From Hominiventricola aquisgranensis (GTDB lineage Bacteria; Bacillota; Clostridia; Lachnospirales; Lachnospiraceae), in NCBI RefSeq assembly GCF_040096225.1, contig NZ_JBBMFC010000001.1:62001-126000 (forward strand): a stretch of 64,000 nt of DNA, written 5' to 3'. A program made the position numbers and the translations under genes. The stretch's first letter is position 1, and each line of letters starts with the position of its first letter. A model generated the notes under the pieces. That model did no database searches. It was not told where the DNA came from and saw only the letters and a list, made by a program, of their open reading frames with translations. This document shows positions 42,307 through 51,067 of the stretch, piece by piece.

Positions 42307-45300
42307 GAATCCGGATATTAAAAAAGTACTGGTGATCGGTTCTGGCCCTATCGTCATCGGACAGGCTGCCGAGTTTGACTATGCAGGTACACAGGCCTGC
42401 CGTTCTCTGAAGGAAGAGGGACTTGAGGTTGTTCTTCTCAACTCTAACCCGGCTACGATCATGACGGATAAAGACATTGCAGACCGTGTTTATATTGAAC
42501 CATTGACAGTAGATGTGGTTGAACAGCTGATCCTGAAAGAAAAGCCGGACAGCGTGCTGCCGACTCTTGGAGGACAGGCAGGACTGAATCTGGCAATGGA
42601 GCTGGATGAGAGAGGATTCTTCGAGAAGACTGGTGTAAAACTGATCGGTACGACTTCCCAGACCATCAAAAAAGCAGAGGACCGTCTGGAATTCAAGGCA
42701 ACCATGGAGAAGATCGGCGAGCCGGTAGCTCCGTCTCTGGTTGTTGAGAATCTGGAGGATGGTATCGCATTTTCCAATAAGATCGGTTATCCGGTAGTGC
42801 TTCGTCCGGCGTATACGCTTGGTGGAAGCGGCGGTGGAATCGCACACAATCAGGAAGAACTGGAGGAGATCCTTGCAAATGGACTTCGTCTTTCCCGTGT
42901 AGGCCAGGTGCTGGTTGAGCGTTGTATCGCAGGCTGGAAAGAGATCGAGTACGAGGTAATGCGTGACGGAGCAGGAAATGTGATCACCGTCTGCAACATG
43001 GAAAATATCGACCCTGTCGGCGTACATACCGGTGACAGTATCGTTGTAGCACCTTCCCAGACTCTGGGGGATAAAGAATATCAGATGCTCCGTACTTCTG
43101 CACTGAATATCATCAGTGAGCTGAAGATCACTGGAGGATGTAACGTACAGTTTGCTCTTCATCCTGAGAGCTTTGAGTACTGTGTGATCGAGGTAAACCC
43201 GCGTGTAAGCCGTTCTTCTGCACTGGCTTCCAAGGCAACTGGTTATCCGATTGCAAAGGTGGCTGCAAAGATCGCCATCGGATATACACTGGATGAGATC
43301 AAAAATGCAATTACCGGACAGACTATGGCAAGCTTTGAGCCGATGCTGGACTATTGTGTCGTTAAGATGCCGCGTCTGCCATTTGATAAATTCATCAGTG
43401 CAAAAAGAACACTGACCACACAGATGAAAGCGACCGGAGAGGTCATGAGTATCTGTGACAGCTTTGAGGGTGGCCTTATGAAAGCCATCCGTTCTCTAGA
43501 GCAGCATGTGGACAGCCTTATGTCTTATGATTTCAGTCATCTGGACAGAGAAGGACTGTTAGAGCAGCTGGCAGTTGTAGATGACCGTAGAATCTGGGTG
43601 ATCGCAGAGGCACTCCGCCAGGGAATTTCTTATGAAGAGATCCATGATATTACAAAGATTGATATCTGGTTCATTGACAAGATCGCAATCCTGGTAGAGA
43701 TGGAGCAGGCTCTGAAGACACAGGAACTGACCGTTGATCTTCTGAAAGAAGCAAAACGGATTGAATTCCCGGATAACGTGATCGCACGTCTGACTGGTAA
43801 GACCGAGGATGAGATCAAACAGATGCGTTATGACAATGGTATCGTGGCAGCATTCAAGATGGTAGATACCTGTGCAGCTGAGTTTGAAGCATCCACACCG
43901 TATTACTATTCTGTATTCGGAAGTGAGAATGAAGCAGTTGAGACCAAAGACCGCAAGAAGGTCCTGGTTCTTGGTTCCGGTCCGATCCGTATCGGACAGG
44001 GTATCGAGTTTGACTTCTGTTCTGTACATTGCACCTGGGCATTCTCCAAAGAAGGATATGAGACCATCATTATCAATAACAACCCGGAGACCGTAAGTAC
44101 AGACTTCGATATTGCAGATAAACTGTATTTTGAGCCGCTGACACCGGAAGATGTGGAGAGCATTGTCCGTCTGGAAAAACCGGATGGAGCGGTAGTACAG
44201 TTTGGTGGACAGACCGCTATCAAACTGACCGAAGCTCTGATGAAGATGGGTGTTCCGATCCTTGGTACTTCCGCAGAAAATGTAGATGCGGCTGAGGACA
44301 GAGAGCTGTTTGATGAGATCCTGGAGCAGTGCCAGATCCCGAGACCAAAGGGAGGAACCGTATATACTGCAGAGGAAGCAAAAGAGGTTGCCAACCGTCT
44401 TGGTTACCCGGTACTGGTTCGTCCGTCTTATGTACTTGGCGGCCAGGGTATGCAGATCGCTATCAATGATGAAGATGTGGAAGAATTTATCGGCATCATC
44501 AACCGGATCGCACAGGATCATCCGATCCTGGTAGATAAATATCTGCAGGGTAAGGAGATCGAGGTCGATGCAGTATGTGATGGCGACGACATCCTGATCC
44601 CGGGTATTATGGAGCACATTGAGCGTGCCGGTATCCATTCTGGAGACAGTATCTCTGTTTACCCGGCAAAGAGTATCAGTGACCATGTGAAAGCAACTAT
44701 TGAAGAATATACCAAACGACTGGCGCGTTCTCTGCATGTCGTCGGACTGATCAACATTCAGTTTATCGCAGTGGGCGAGGATGTATATGTAATCGAGGTG
44801 AACCCGCGTTCCAGCCGTACCGTGCCATATATCAGTAAAGTAACCGGAATCCCGATCGTTCCGCTGGCAACCAAAGTGATTCTTGGTCATAAGATCAAAG
44901 ATCTTGGTTATACACCGGGACTGCAGCCGGAAGCTGATTATTATGCAGTGAAGATGCCGGTATTCTCCTTCGAGAAGATTCGTGACGCTGATATCAGCCT
45001 TGGACCGGAGATGAAGTCTACCGGTGAGTGTCTGGGAATTGCCAAGACCTTCAATGAGGCTCTCTACAAAGCATTCCTCGGTGCTGGTATTTGCCTGCCG
45101 AAATACAAGAACATGATCATGACCGTCCGTGATGAGGACAAGCCGGAGGCTGTGGAGATCGCCAAGAGATTTGAAGCTCTGGGATACAACATCTACGCAA
45201 CCAAAGGAACTGCCCGTGCGTTGATGGATGCAGATGTACAGGTTCGTCTGACCAGAAAAGTAGAGCAGGAGTCTCCGAACATTCTGGATCTGATCCTTGG

Positions 45301-45496
45301 ACATGAGATCGATCTTGTCATCGATACCCCGTCTCAGGGCGTGGAGCACAGCCATGATGGATTTGTGATCCGCCGTCATGCCATCGAGACAGGTGTAAAT
45401 GTGCTGACTGCCATTGATACGGCAAAAGCACTGGTTACTTCTCTGGAAGATACCGATCACAAAAATCTGATCCTGATCGATATTGCAAGACTGTAA
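42299..45496 (+). CDS. carB: Carbamoyl-phosphate synthase large subunit
   Basis: A 1065-residue enzyme with two homologous ATP-grasp halves that make carboxyphosphate and carbamoyl phosphate, joined by an oligomerisation part and ending in an MGS-like allosteric domain. The duplicated starts KVLVIGSGPIVIGQAAEFDYAG and KVLVLGSGPIRIGQGIEFDF (given in part) and the repeated EVNPRVSRSSALASKATGYP / EVNPRSSRTVPYISKVTGIP show both halves. The C-terminal domain ends with NLILIDIARL. Full length, no frame break. A terminator lies 21 bases after the stop. Confidence 0.97.
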   Translation: MPKNPDIKKVLVIGSGPIVIGQAAEFDYAGTQACRSLKEEGLEVVLLNSNPATIMTDKDIADRVYIEPLTVDVVEQLILKEKPDSVLPTLGGQAGLNLAMELDERGFFEKTGVKLIGTTSQTIKKAEDRLEFKATMEKIGEPVAPSLVVENLEDGIAFSNKIGYPVVLRPAYTLGGSGGGIAHNQEELEEILANGLRLSRVGQVLVERCIAGWKEIEYEVMRDGAGNVITVCNMENIDPVGVHTGDSIVVAPSQTLGDKEYQMLRTSALNIISELKITGGCNVQFALHPESFEYCVIEVNPRVSRSSALASKATGYPIAKVAAKIAIGYTLDEIKNAITGQTMASFEPMLDYCVVKMPRLPFDKFISAKRTLTTQMKATGEVMSICDSFEGGLMKAIRSLEQHVDSLMSYDFSHLDREGLLEQLAVVDDRRIWVIAEALRQGISYEEIHDITKIDIWFIDKIAILVEMEQALKTQELTVDLLKEAKRIEFPDNVIARLTGKTEDEIKQMRYDNGIVAAFKMVDTCAAEFEASTPYYYSVFGSENEAVETKDRKKVLVLGSGPIRIGQGIEFDFCSVHCTWAFSKEGYETIIINNNPETVSTDFDIADKLYFEPLTPEDVESIVRLEKPDGAVVQFGGQTAIKLTEALMKMGVPILGTSAENVDAAEDRELFDEILEQCQIPRPKGGTVYTAEEAKEVANRLGYPVLVRPSYVLGGQGMQIAINDEDVEEFIGIINRIAQDHPILVDKYLQGKEIEVDAVCDGDDILIPGIMEHIERAGIHSGDSISVYPAKSISDHVKATIEEYTKRLARSLHVVGLINIQFIAVGEDVYVIEVNPRSSRTVPYISKVTGIPIVPLATKVILGHKIKDLGYTPGLQPEADYYAVKMPVFSFEKIRDADISLGPEMKSTGECLGIAKTFNEALYKAFLGAGICLPKYKNMIMTVRDEDKPEAVEIAKRFEALGYNIYATKGTARALMDADVQVRLTRKVEQESPNILDLILGHEIDLVIDTPSQGVEHSHDGFVIRRHAIETGVNVLTAIDTAKALVTSLEDTDHKNLILIDIARL

Positions 45497-45517
45497 ATAA
45501 CTGAAAAATATATAGAA

Positions 45518-45547
45518 AAGAACGGTTCATTGCAGCCGTTCTTTTTA
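45518..45547 (+). terminator. Terminator after carB
   Basis: Stem AAGAACGG / CCGTTCTT with a 10-base loop, followed by TTTTA. Confidence 0.88.
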
Positions 45548-45548
45548 T

Positions 45549-46277
45549 GTGGTTCTTTGTATGTGGACTGGATGGCACAAGTTTGATGAATTTCATCTTC
45601 GCAGAGAAGACTTTTCAGATCTGATGCGTACATCAGCATCTCATCTGAAGATCGGATTTACCATGGGTTTTCAGATGTCAGTGATGTGTATTGGACAGCT
45701 TTCCATGCAGAGTGCAGTCAATGCGCTGGGTTCAGTGGCAGTGGCCGGATATACGGTAGCAACTAAAGTAGACCAGGTATCTGTACTGGTCAACAATGCC
45801 ATGATATCAGCTGTCTCTGCGTTTGTATCCCAGAATTATGGTGCAGGGAACAGAGAGCGGATCCGTCAGGGAGTACGTGCGGGACTGATTCAGACACAGG
45901 CATTGAATGTGCTGATGGGCGTGGGAATCCTGTTGCTGCGGGAACCTATTGTGGCATTGTTTATTGAACATCCGACAAAAGAGATCATAGTATATTCCAA
46001 CGGGTATCTGAACTGGGTGGCTCCGTGCTATCTGCTTCTTGGATTTCTGGCTATCTATCGTTGTGCAGTTCAAAGCATGGGAAATACCATTGCGCCTTTT
46101 ACGGCTTGTATTATTGAACTGGTCATGAGACTTGGAAGTACCATCGGACTCTGCGCAGTAGCCGGATACCTGGGTGTCTGTTTGGCGAGTCCACTGGCAT
46201 GGCTGGGTGCGTGTTCACTGCTTGTGCCGGTATATTATCATATGGTAACTATTCAGAGCCATGCGCATGTTCAATAA
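45549..46277 (+). pseudogene. Truncated MATE-family efflux protein (C-terminal half)
   Basis: The frame encodes the second half of a MATE multidrug transporter: about six helices, from HLKIGFTMGFQMSVMCIGQL to LGACSLLVPVYYHMV. The first six helices are absent and the carB terminator stands where they would be, so this is a remnant. The last residues (TIQSHAHVQ) and the stop codon come from the mobile element inserted at 46245, so the end is also damaged. The first approximately 15 codons are not MATE-like. An intact MATE gene follows on the far side of the element. Confidence 0.8.
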
Positions 46278-46450
46278 ATATGCGGTTCATGCTTGCATGA
46301 CAGAGCATATTTATGAACATGTATATGGCGAGAAGCCATACATGAGCAAAAGTCGCTAGATGTCCAGGGGACATCTGCTTAGCGAGGACCGTAGTGAAAC
46401 GGAGACAGCCTCGTAGAGGCGGTTTTGCGAATGTGGCTCTGAATAGTTAC
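46245..46450. mobile_element. MITE-like element, copy A (206 bp)
   Basis: Perfect 17-bp terminal inverted repeats: GTAACTATTCAGAGCCA at 46245-46261 and its complement at 46434-46450. ATCATAT occurs on both sides (46237-46243 and 46451-46457), a possible 7-bp target duplication with one spare G on the left. No coding capacity. Inside are two further hairpins: CATGTTC...GAACATG, and AGATGTCC/GGACATCT nested in TCGCT/AGCGA. It must be moved by a transposase in trans. Confidence 0.85.
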
Positions 46451-46485
46451 ATCATATAACACAGGAATAGAAAGAGTGTGAAAAT

Positions 46486-47850
46486 ATGAATCAAGATTAT
46501 TTGATAAAAAAGAAGCCTATGTATGCGCTGGCGTTGTTTGCGCTGCCTATGATCATCGGAAATCTGTTTCAGCAGACCTATACGATGGTGGATTCAGCCA
46601 TTGTCGGCCGTTATGTGAGTGAGCAGGCACTGGCGGCGGTGGGGGCTTCTTATTCGCTGACAAATGTATTTATCTGTGTGGCCATCGGCGGCGGTATGGG
46701 GGCATCGGTAGTGGTGAGCCGTCATTTTGGTGCAAAAGCCTATGATCGTATGAAGACTGCAGTCTATACGGCACTGCTTACTTTTCTTGCCATCAGTATC
46801 CTGCTGGGAAGTGTGGGGCTGCTCTGCGGAAAATGGATCATGAATCTGTTGCAGACGCCGTCAGATGTGCTGGACCTGTCTGTGGTGTATCTGAATATTT
46901 ATTTTCTGGGATTGCCATTTCTGTTTATGTACAATGTGTTGTCCGCTATGTTCAATGCCCTTGGCAAATCCCGGATTCCTCTGTATTTTCTGGTCTTTTC
47001 GTCAATCTTCAATGTTGGACTGGATATTTTTATGGTAAAGTCTCTTCATATGGGAGTTGCCGGTGTAGCCTGGGCCACGCTGATCGCGCAGGGAATCTCG
47101 GCAGTACTGTCTTTCTGCGTGCTGCTGCGGACTTTATGGGGAATGAAAGGAAATCAGGATGTTGCGCTGAAAACAGGGACGGGCAGCATCTGGAAACATA
47201 TTTTCAGTATGACAGAACTTCGTACTATGACAGGCATTGCACTTCCGTCGATCCTGCAGCAGTCTACCGTGTCCATCGGTATGATGCTGGTACAATCCGT
47301 GGTCAACAGCTTTGGTTCTCAGATGCTGGCAGGTTATTCGGCTGCTATGCGTGTGGAATCCATATGTGTTGTTCCCATGTCTGCCATGGGAAATGCCATT
47401 TCTTCTTATACGGCACAGAATATCGGAGCAGAACAGAAAGACCGGGTCAGAGAGGGATATCGTGCGGTGACCATTATGGTCCTTGGCTTTGCAGCAGTGA
47501 TCTGTCTGGCCCTGGAACTGTCAGGAGACAGCCTTGCTTATCTGTTCCTGGGGGCAGATGGCACGCCAGCAGCTATGCAGACAGCTGTGAGCTGCATGAT
47601 GTTCATGGGCTGGTTTTACTGTCTGATTGGTTTTAAGATGACTGCAGACGGTGTGCTCAGAGGAGCTGGTGATATGAAACTCTTTACTGTAGCAAATCTG
47701 GTAAACCTTGGAATCCGTGTGATTGTAGCTGTGACCATGGCTCCAAGATGCGGTATCTTCATGGTGTGGGCGGCAGTTCCGGTAGGCTGGACTGCTAACT
47801 GGCTGATCTCCTATTGCAGGTATCGAACCGGGAAATGGGAGAAGCGGTGA
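46486..47850 (+). CDS. MATE-family efflux transporter
   Basis: A full-length, 454-residue twelve-helix exporter that uses sodium or proton gradients to pump cationic drugs or metabolites. The repeated halves are seen at FALPMIIGNLFQQTYTMVDSAIVG and IALPSILQQSTVSIGMMLVQS (in part), and the RIPLYFLVFSSIFNVGLDIF-like segment lies between helices 4 and 5. The drug cannot be predicted. The gene lies downstream of mobile element copy A, whose outer edge is 35 bases from the start codon, so its promoter may come from or through the element. Confidence 0.93.
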   Translation: MNQDYLIKKKPMYALALFALPMIIGNLFQQTYTMVDSAIVGRYVSEQALAAVGASYSLTNVFICVAIGGGMGASVVVSRHFGAKAYDRMKTAVYTALLTFLAISILLGSVGLLCGKWIMNLLQTPSDVLDLSVVYLNIYFLGLPFLFMYNVLSAMFNALGKSRIPLYFLVFSSIFNVGLDIFMVKSLHMGVAGVAWATLIAQGISAVLSFCVLLRTLWGMKGNQDVALKTGTGSIWKHIFSMTELRTMTGIALPSILQQSTVSIGMMLVQSVVNSFGSQMLAGYSAAMRVESICVVPMSAMGNAISSYTAQNIGAEQKDRVREGYRAVTIMVLGFAAVICLALELSGDSLAYLFLGADGTPAAMQTAVSCMMFMGWFYCLIGFKMTADGVLRGAGDMKLFTVANLVNLGIRVIVAVTMAPRCGIFMVWAAVPVGWTANWLISYCRYRTGKWEKR

Positions 47851-47896
47851 AAAACCGTGAATGCCTCTCTGTTCAATAAGATTTTTACTAACCTGC

Positions 47897-48555
47897 CAAT
47901 TAGCAACCCGCGGGCTAGATTTTGGGTAGCCACCCCTATTACGCCGCGTATGCTGCCCAAAACATCATTCAATTAGCAACCCGCGGGCTAGATTTTGGGC
48001 AGCCACTCCCAGTTTGCCGCGTTTGCTGCCCAACACTTCATCCAATTAACAACCCGCGAGCTAGATTTTGGGCAGCCGCTCCCAGTTTGCCGCGTTTGCT
48101 GCCCAACCCATCATCCAATTAGCAACCCGCGGGCTAGATTTTGGGCAGCCGCACCCACTATGCCGCGTTTGCTGCCAAATACATCATTCAATTAGCAACT
48201 CGCGGGCTAGGTTTTGGGCAGCCATCCCCACAGCACCGCGTTTGCTGCCCAACCCATCATCCAATTAGCAACCCGCGGGCTAGATTTTGGGCAGCCATCC
48301 CCACAATGCCGCGCATGCTGCCCAAAACTTCATCCAATTAGCAACCCGCGGGCTAGATTTTGGGCAGCCGCTCCCAGTTTGCCGCGTTTGCTGCCCAAAA
48401 CTTCATTCAATTAGCAACCCGCGGGCTAGATTTTGGGCAGCCACCCCCCACTTCGCCGTGTTTGCTGCCCAATACTTCATCCAATTAGCAACCCGCGGAC
48501 TGGATTTTGGGCAGCCATCCCCACAACGCCGCGTTTGCTGCCCAATACTTCATTT
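47897..48555. repeat. Tandem array of nine 73-bp units with internal hairpins
   Basis: Units begin (CAATTAGCAACC) at 47897, 47970, 48043, 48116, 48189, 48262, 48335, 48408 and, after one extra base, 48482. Each contains CCCGCGGG, then TTTTGGGCAGC ... GCTGCCCAA, an inverted repeat of 9-11 bp around a loop of about 20 bases. The stem arms and the ATTAGCAACCCGCGGGCTAG part are nearly constant. The loop (for example CACTCCCAGTTTGCC, CATCCCCACAATGCC) and the ACATCATT/ACTTCATC end vary. The frame is open through the repeats on the plus strand but shifts every unit, so no protein is likely. The array fills most of the space between the MATE gene and the holin gene; the rest (48556-48724) contains only the holin gene leader. 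Confidence 0.95.
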
Positions 48556-48724
48556 AATTCATCAAAATTTTTATTTTGTCCTACAAAAAGTCATTCATAT
48601 GGCTCCGTGTCCATCGGAATCATATGAATGGCTTTTATTATGCCAAGAAAGGAGAGTACATCATATAATGGAGTACGTGGATATCTGGATAGCGTCGGGT
48701 ATAAAAATGACAAGGAGAGGACAT

Positions 48725-49183
48725 ATGAATTTGAATTATATGAAAGCTTTTGTTACTACAGTTATGAGTCTGGTGGCATCGATGCTGGGAGTGTTATACA
48801 TTCCTGTGCTTTTGATGGTTGCCTGCAACGTGATCGATTATGTCACAGGCATCTGGGCAGCTGGGTATCGACAGGATGGAGGTGTCAGTTCTTATTGTAG
48901 CATGTGCGGGATCATTAAAAAGGTGACCATGTGGCTATTGGTATTTGTAGGTGCTATCATTGATCAGCTTCTGGCATATGCAGCTCAGACGATAGGATAT
49001 CAGCTGCCGTTTACATTTCTGGTGGCATGTGTGGTAGCAATTTGGATCATCTGCAATGAGCTGATCAGTATTCTGGAAAATATGGTCGATATTGGAATTG
49101 AATTGCCTGCATTTTTGCTTCCGTTGGTGAGAAAATTGAAAACTACGGTGGATAAGATGGGCGGAACGGACCAGGAAGAATAG
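48725..49183 (+). CDS. Holin-like membrane protein (phage_holin_4 / toxin secretion type)
   Basis: A 152-residue protein with about four helices and a short charged tail (KLKTTVDKMGG). MLGVLYIPVLLMVACNVIDYVTGIWAAGY contains the NVIDYVTG motif of this holin family. AAGGAGAGG lies 6-14 bases before the ATG at 48725; the longer open frame begins in the 73-bp array and is not expected to be translated. It is followed by an amidase gene, the usual lysis pair of phages, but no other phage gene is near. It may be a domesticated lysis or export cassette. Confidence 0.8.
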   Translation: MNLNYMKAFVTTVMSLVASMLGVLYIPVLLMVACNVIDYVTGIWAAGYRQDGGVSSYCSMCGIIKKVTMWLLVFVGAIIDQLLAYAAQTIGYQLPFTFLVACVVAIWIICNELISILENMVDIGIELPAFLLPLVRKLKTTVDKMGGTDQEE

Positions 49184-49194
49184 TATAAATTGTG

Positions 49195-49218
49195 GGGGCG
49201 GCATGAGCCGCCCCTTTT
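49195..49218 (+). terminator. Terminator between holin and amidase genes
   Basis: Perfect 8-bp stem GGGGCGGC / GCCGCCCC, loop ATGA, followed by TTTT. The amidase has its own ribosome site further on, so this may cause partial read-through only. Confidence 0.8.
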
Positions 49219-49251
49219 GCGCCGGCACAAACCGGAAGGAAGGAGAACTAT

Positions 49252-49965
49252 ATGAAAATCAACGTGCATGCTGGACATAATCCAGCTGGAAAAGTAGCTT
49301 GCGGAGCAGTTGGACTTATCAATGAATCAATCGAGGCCAGAAGAGTAAAAGATGAGGTGATCAGTAAGCTTCGTCAGCTTGGTCATACCGTTTATGACTG
49401 TACGGTTGATAACGGTACCGGACAGGCCGATGTGCTGAAAAAGATCATTGCGAAATGCAATGCCCATGCAGTAGATCTGGATGTTTCCATTCACTTCAAC
49501 TCTGGAGCGGGCGATAAAGGTGGAAACGGCAAGACCACTGGTGTGGAGTGTTATGTCTATTCTGCTGCAAGTAAGGCAAAGGCATTTGCTGAAAAGATCT
49601 GCCAGGCGATCAGCAATCTGGGATTCAAGAACCGTGGTGTGAAGATCAGTCAGAAACTGTATGTGCTTAAAAAAAGTAAAGCACCGGCACTGCTGTTGGA
49701 GTGTTGCTTTGTGGACGACAAGGACGATGTGCAGTTATACTCCTATGAGAAGATGGCGGATGCTATCGTGTATGGAATCACTGGAGAGCACGTGCAGATT
49801 GCACCGGAAACGGATAAAGCAGAGCAGGGCGAGGAAACTTCCACGGGTGACAGAAAAGCTCTGTATCGTGTCCAGGTAGGAGCTTACAGCGCCAGATACA
49901 ATGCGGAAGCACAGGCGGAAAAGTTGAGAAAAGCTGGCTTTGATGCGGCTATTGTTCAGGCATAA
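49252..49965 (+). CDS. N-acetylmuramoyl-L-alanine amidase with C-terminal SPOR-like region
   Basis: A 237-residue zinc amidase (Amidase_3) that cuts the peptide from glycan in the wall. Zinc ligands and catalytic residues fit: His9 in HAGHN, Glu25 in INESIEA, His81 in SIHFNSG, Glu149 in LLLECCFVD. The C-terminal 35 residues (ALYRVQVGAYSARYNAEAQA) form the beginning of a SPOR domain, shorter than usual. There is no signal peptide, as in phage endolysins that leave through a holin. AAGGAAGGAG precedes the ATG. Copy B of the mobile element lies 109 bases downstream. Confidence 0.9.
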   Translation: MKINVHAGHNPAGKVACGAVGLINESIEARRVKDEVISKLRQLGHTVYDCTVDNGTGQADVLKKIIAKCNAHAVDLDVSIHFNSGAGDKGGNGKTTGVECYVYSAASKAKAFAEKICQAISNLGFKNRGVKISQKLYVLKKSKAPALLLECCFVDDKDDVQLYSYEKMADAIVYGITGEHVQIAPETDKAEQGEETSTGDRKALYRVQVGAYSARYNAEAQAEKLRKAGFDAAIVQA

Positions 49966-50073
49966 ATCGTGTTACTAAATTGTTATTAAATCTTATATTT
50001 TGACATGATTTTGCATTTTTTTCAAAAGTGAGATTTCCTATAATACTGAGAAAAATTGGCATTTGAGAAAAAT

Positions 50074-50225
50074 GTCTATTCAGAGCCACATTCGCAAAAT
50101 CGCCTCTGCGAGGCTTTTCTTTTGCTCATGATGGCTTCTCGCCATATACATATTTAAAAATATGCTCGATCATGCAAGCATGGCTCGCATATTTATTAAA
50201 TATGTGCATGGCTCTGAATAGTTAC
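50074..50225. mobile_element. MITE-like element, copy B (about 152 bp, inverted relative to copy A)
   Basis: The reverse complement of copy A with an internal deletion of about 55 bases (the AGATGTCC hairpin part is missing). The right end GGCTCTGAATAGTTAC is intact, the left end is degenerate (GTCTATTCAGAGCC). The 379 bases between the amidase and ABC genes hold nothing else but this element, a TATAAT-like box at 50039, and the leader described next. Confidence 0.85.
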
Positions 50226-50253
50226 AATAAAATTAAGATTAATTAAGAATTAT

Positions 50254-50275
50254 ATAGATTAATCTATGATATACT
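50254..50275 (+). promoter_or_regulatory. Operator and -10 box of the ABC operon
   Basis: A perfect 14-bp palindrome ATAGATTAATCTAT (50254-50267) stands right before TATACT (50270-50275). No good -35 can be seen, so an activator or a repressor probably uses the palindrome. Confidence 0.5.
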
Positions 50276-50282
50276 TTGTATA

Positions 50283-50315
50283 GGGCATGGTTCCCTTTGA
50301 ACCGGAACCATGCCC
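50283..50315 (+). promoter_or_regulatory. Leader hairpin of the ABC operon
   Basis: Perfect 12-bp stem GGGCATGGTTCC / GGAACCATGCCC with a 9-base loop, at about the start of the transcript. Without a T-run it is not a clear terminator; RNA stability or attenuation are options. Confidence 0.7.
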
Positions 50316-50344
50316 TAATATTCTATAAATACAGGAGGAGAAGC

Positions 50345-51067
50345 GTGGAAAAGACACGGGAACCTGCGATTCAGGTGAAGAACCTCTATAAAATATTCCG
50401 GGTGGGCAATGAAAAAGTACGTGCGCTCAACGGTGTGGATCTGACTATCTACAAAGGTGAGTTCTGTGCGATTGTCGGTACATCCGGTTCTGGAAAATCT
50501 ACCATGCTGAACATGCTTGCCGGGCTGGAAAAGCCGACCAAAGGCGAAGTGATCGTGGCTGGCGAGCATCTGGAAAAAATGAATGAAAATCAGCTTGTCA
50601 AGTTCCGGAGGGAACATGTGGGATTTATTTTTCAGTCCTTTAATCTGCTGGGAACCATGAATGCTATTGAAAATGTAGCATTGCCGCTGACATTCCGGGG
50701 AGTGGATAAGAAGATAAGGGAAGCCAAGGCAGTGGAGATGCTGAAGCTGGTAGGACTTCCTAAACACATGAAGCACCGGCCAAATGAGATGTCGGGAGGA
50801 CAGCAGCAACGTGTGGGTGTGGCACGTGCCCTGGTATTGGATCCGGAGATCATTTTTGCGGATGAGCCCACTGGTAATCTGGATTCCAAAACATCAGCAG
50901 AGGTGCTGGGATTGATGAGAAAAGTTGTGACAGAGAAGAATCAGACAATGGTCATGGTAACCCATGACAACCATCTGGCGGGATTTGCAGACCGCATCTT
51001 TCATATCATAGATGGTAAGATCGTGAAGATCGAGGACAGAAGTGAATACAAGGAGGATGAGCAATGA
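50345..51067 (+). CDS. ABC transporter ATP-binding protein (MacB/LolD type)
   Basis: A 240-residue ATPase: Walker A GTSGSGKST, Q-loop FQSFNLL, signature MSGGQQQRVGVARAL, Walker B IIFADEPTGNLDS and the H-loop THD. The pattern matches type VII (MacB/LolD/FtsE-like) exporters, which act by mechanotransmission. The GTG start at 50345 lies 4-11 bases after AGGAGGAG. The stop overlaps the next gene by 4 bases (ATGA), and a FtsX-type permease is third in the operon. Confidence 0.94.
   Translation: MEKTREPAIQVKNLYKIFRVGNEKVRALNGVDLTIYKGEFCAIVGTSGSGKSTMLNMLAGLEKPTKGEVIVAGEHLEKMNENQLVKFRREHVGFIFQSFNLLGTMNAIENVALPLTFRGVDKKIREAKAVEMLKLVGLPKHMKHRPNEMSGGQQQRVGVARALVLDPEIIFADEPTGNLDSKTSAEVLGLMRKVVTEKNQTMVMVTHDNHLAGFADRIFHIIDGKIVKIEDRSEYKEDEQ

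Noticed and set aside
42206..45460. Long minus-strand open frames opposite carA and carB
   Set aside because: They are shadows of highly expressed, codon-biased genes on the plus strand; the products look like antisense translations without known motifs.
45497..45600. Intact MATE gene starting right after carB
   Set aside because: The six N-terminal helices are missing and the terminator of carB occupies their place, so it is a remnant.
47897..48555. CRISPR array
   Set aside because: Units are contiguous 73-bp tandem copies with variation only in short loops; there are no unique spacers of constant length and no cas genes in the window.
47922..48700. Series of 66-codon open frames at 73-base steps, and a 298-codon frame joining the repeats to the holin gene
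   Set aside because: They are produced by the tandem repeat, have no proper ribosome sites, and the period of 73 shifts the frame at each unit. The holin gene has its own start at 48725.
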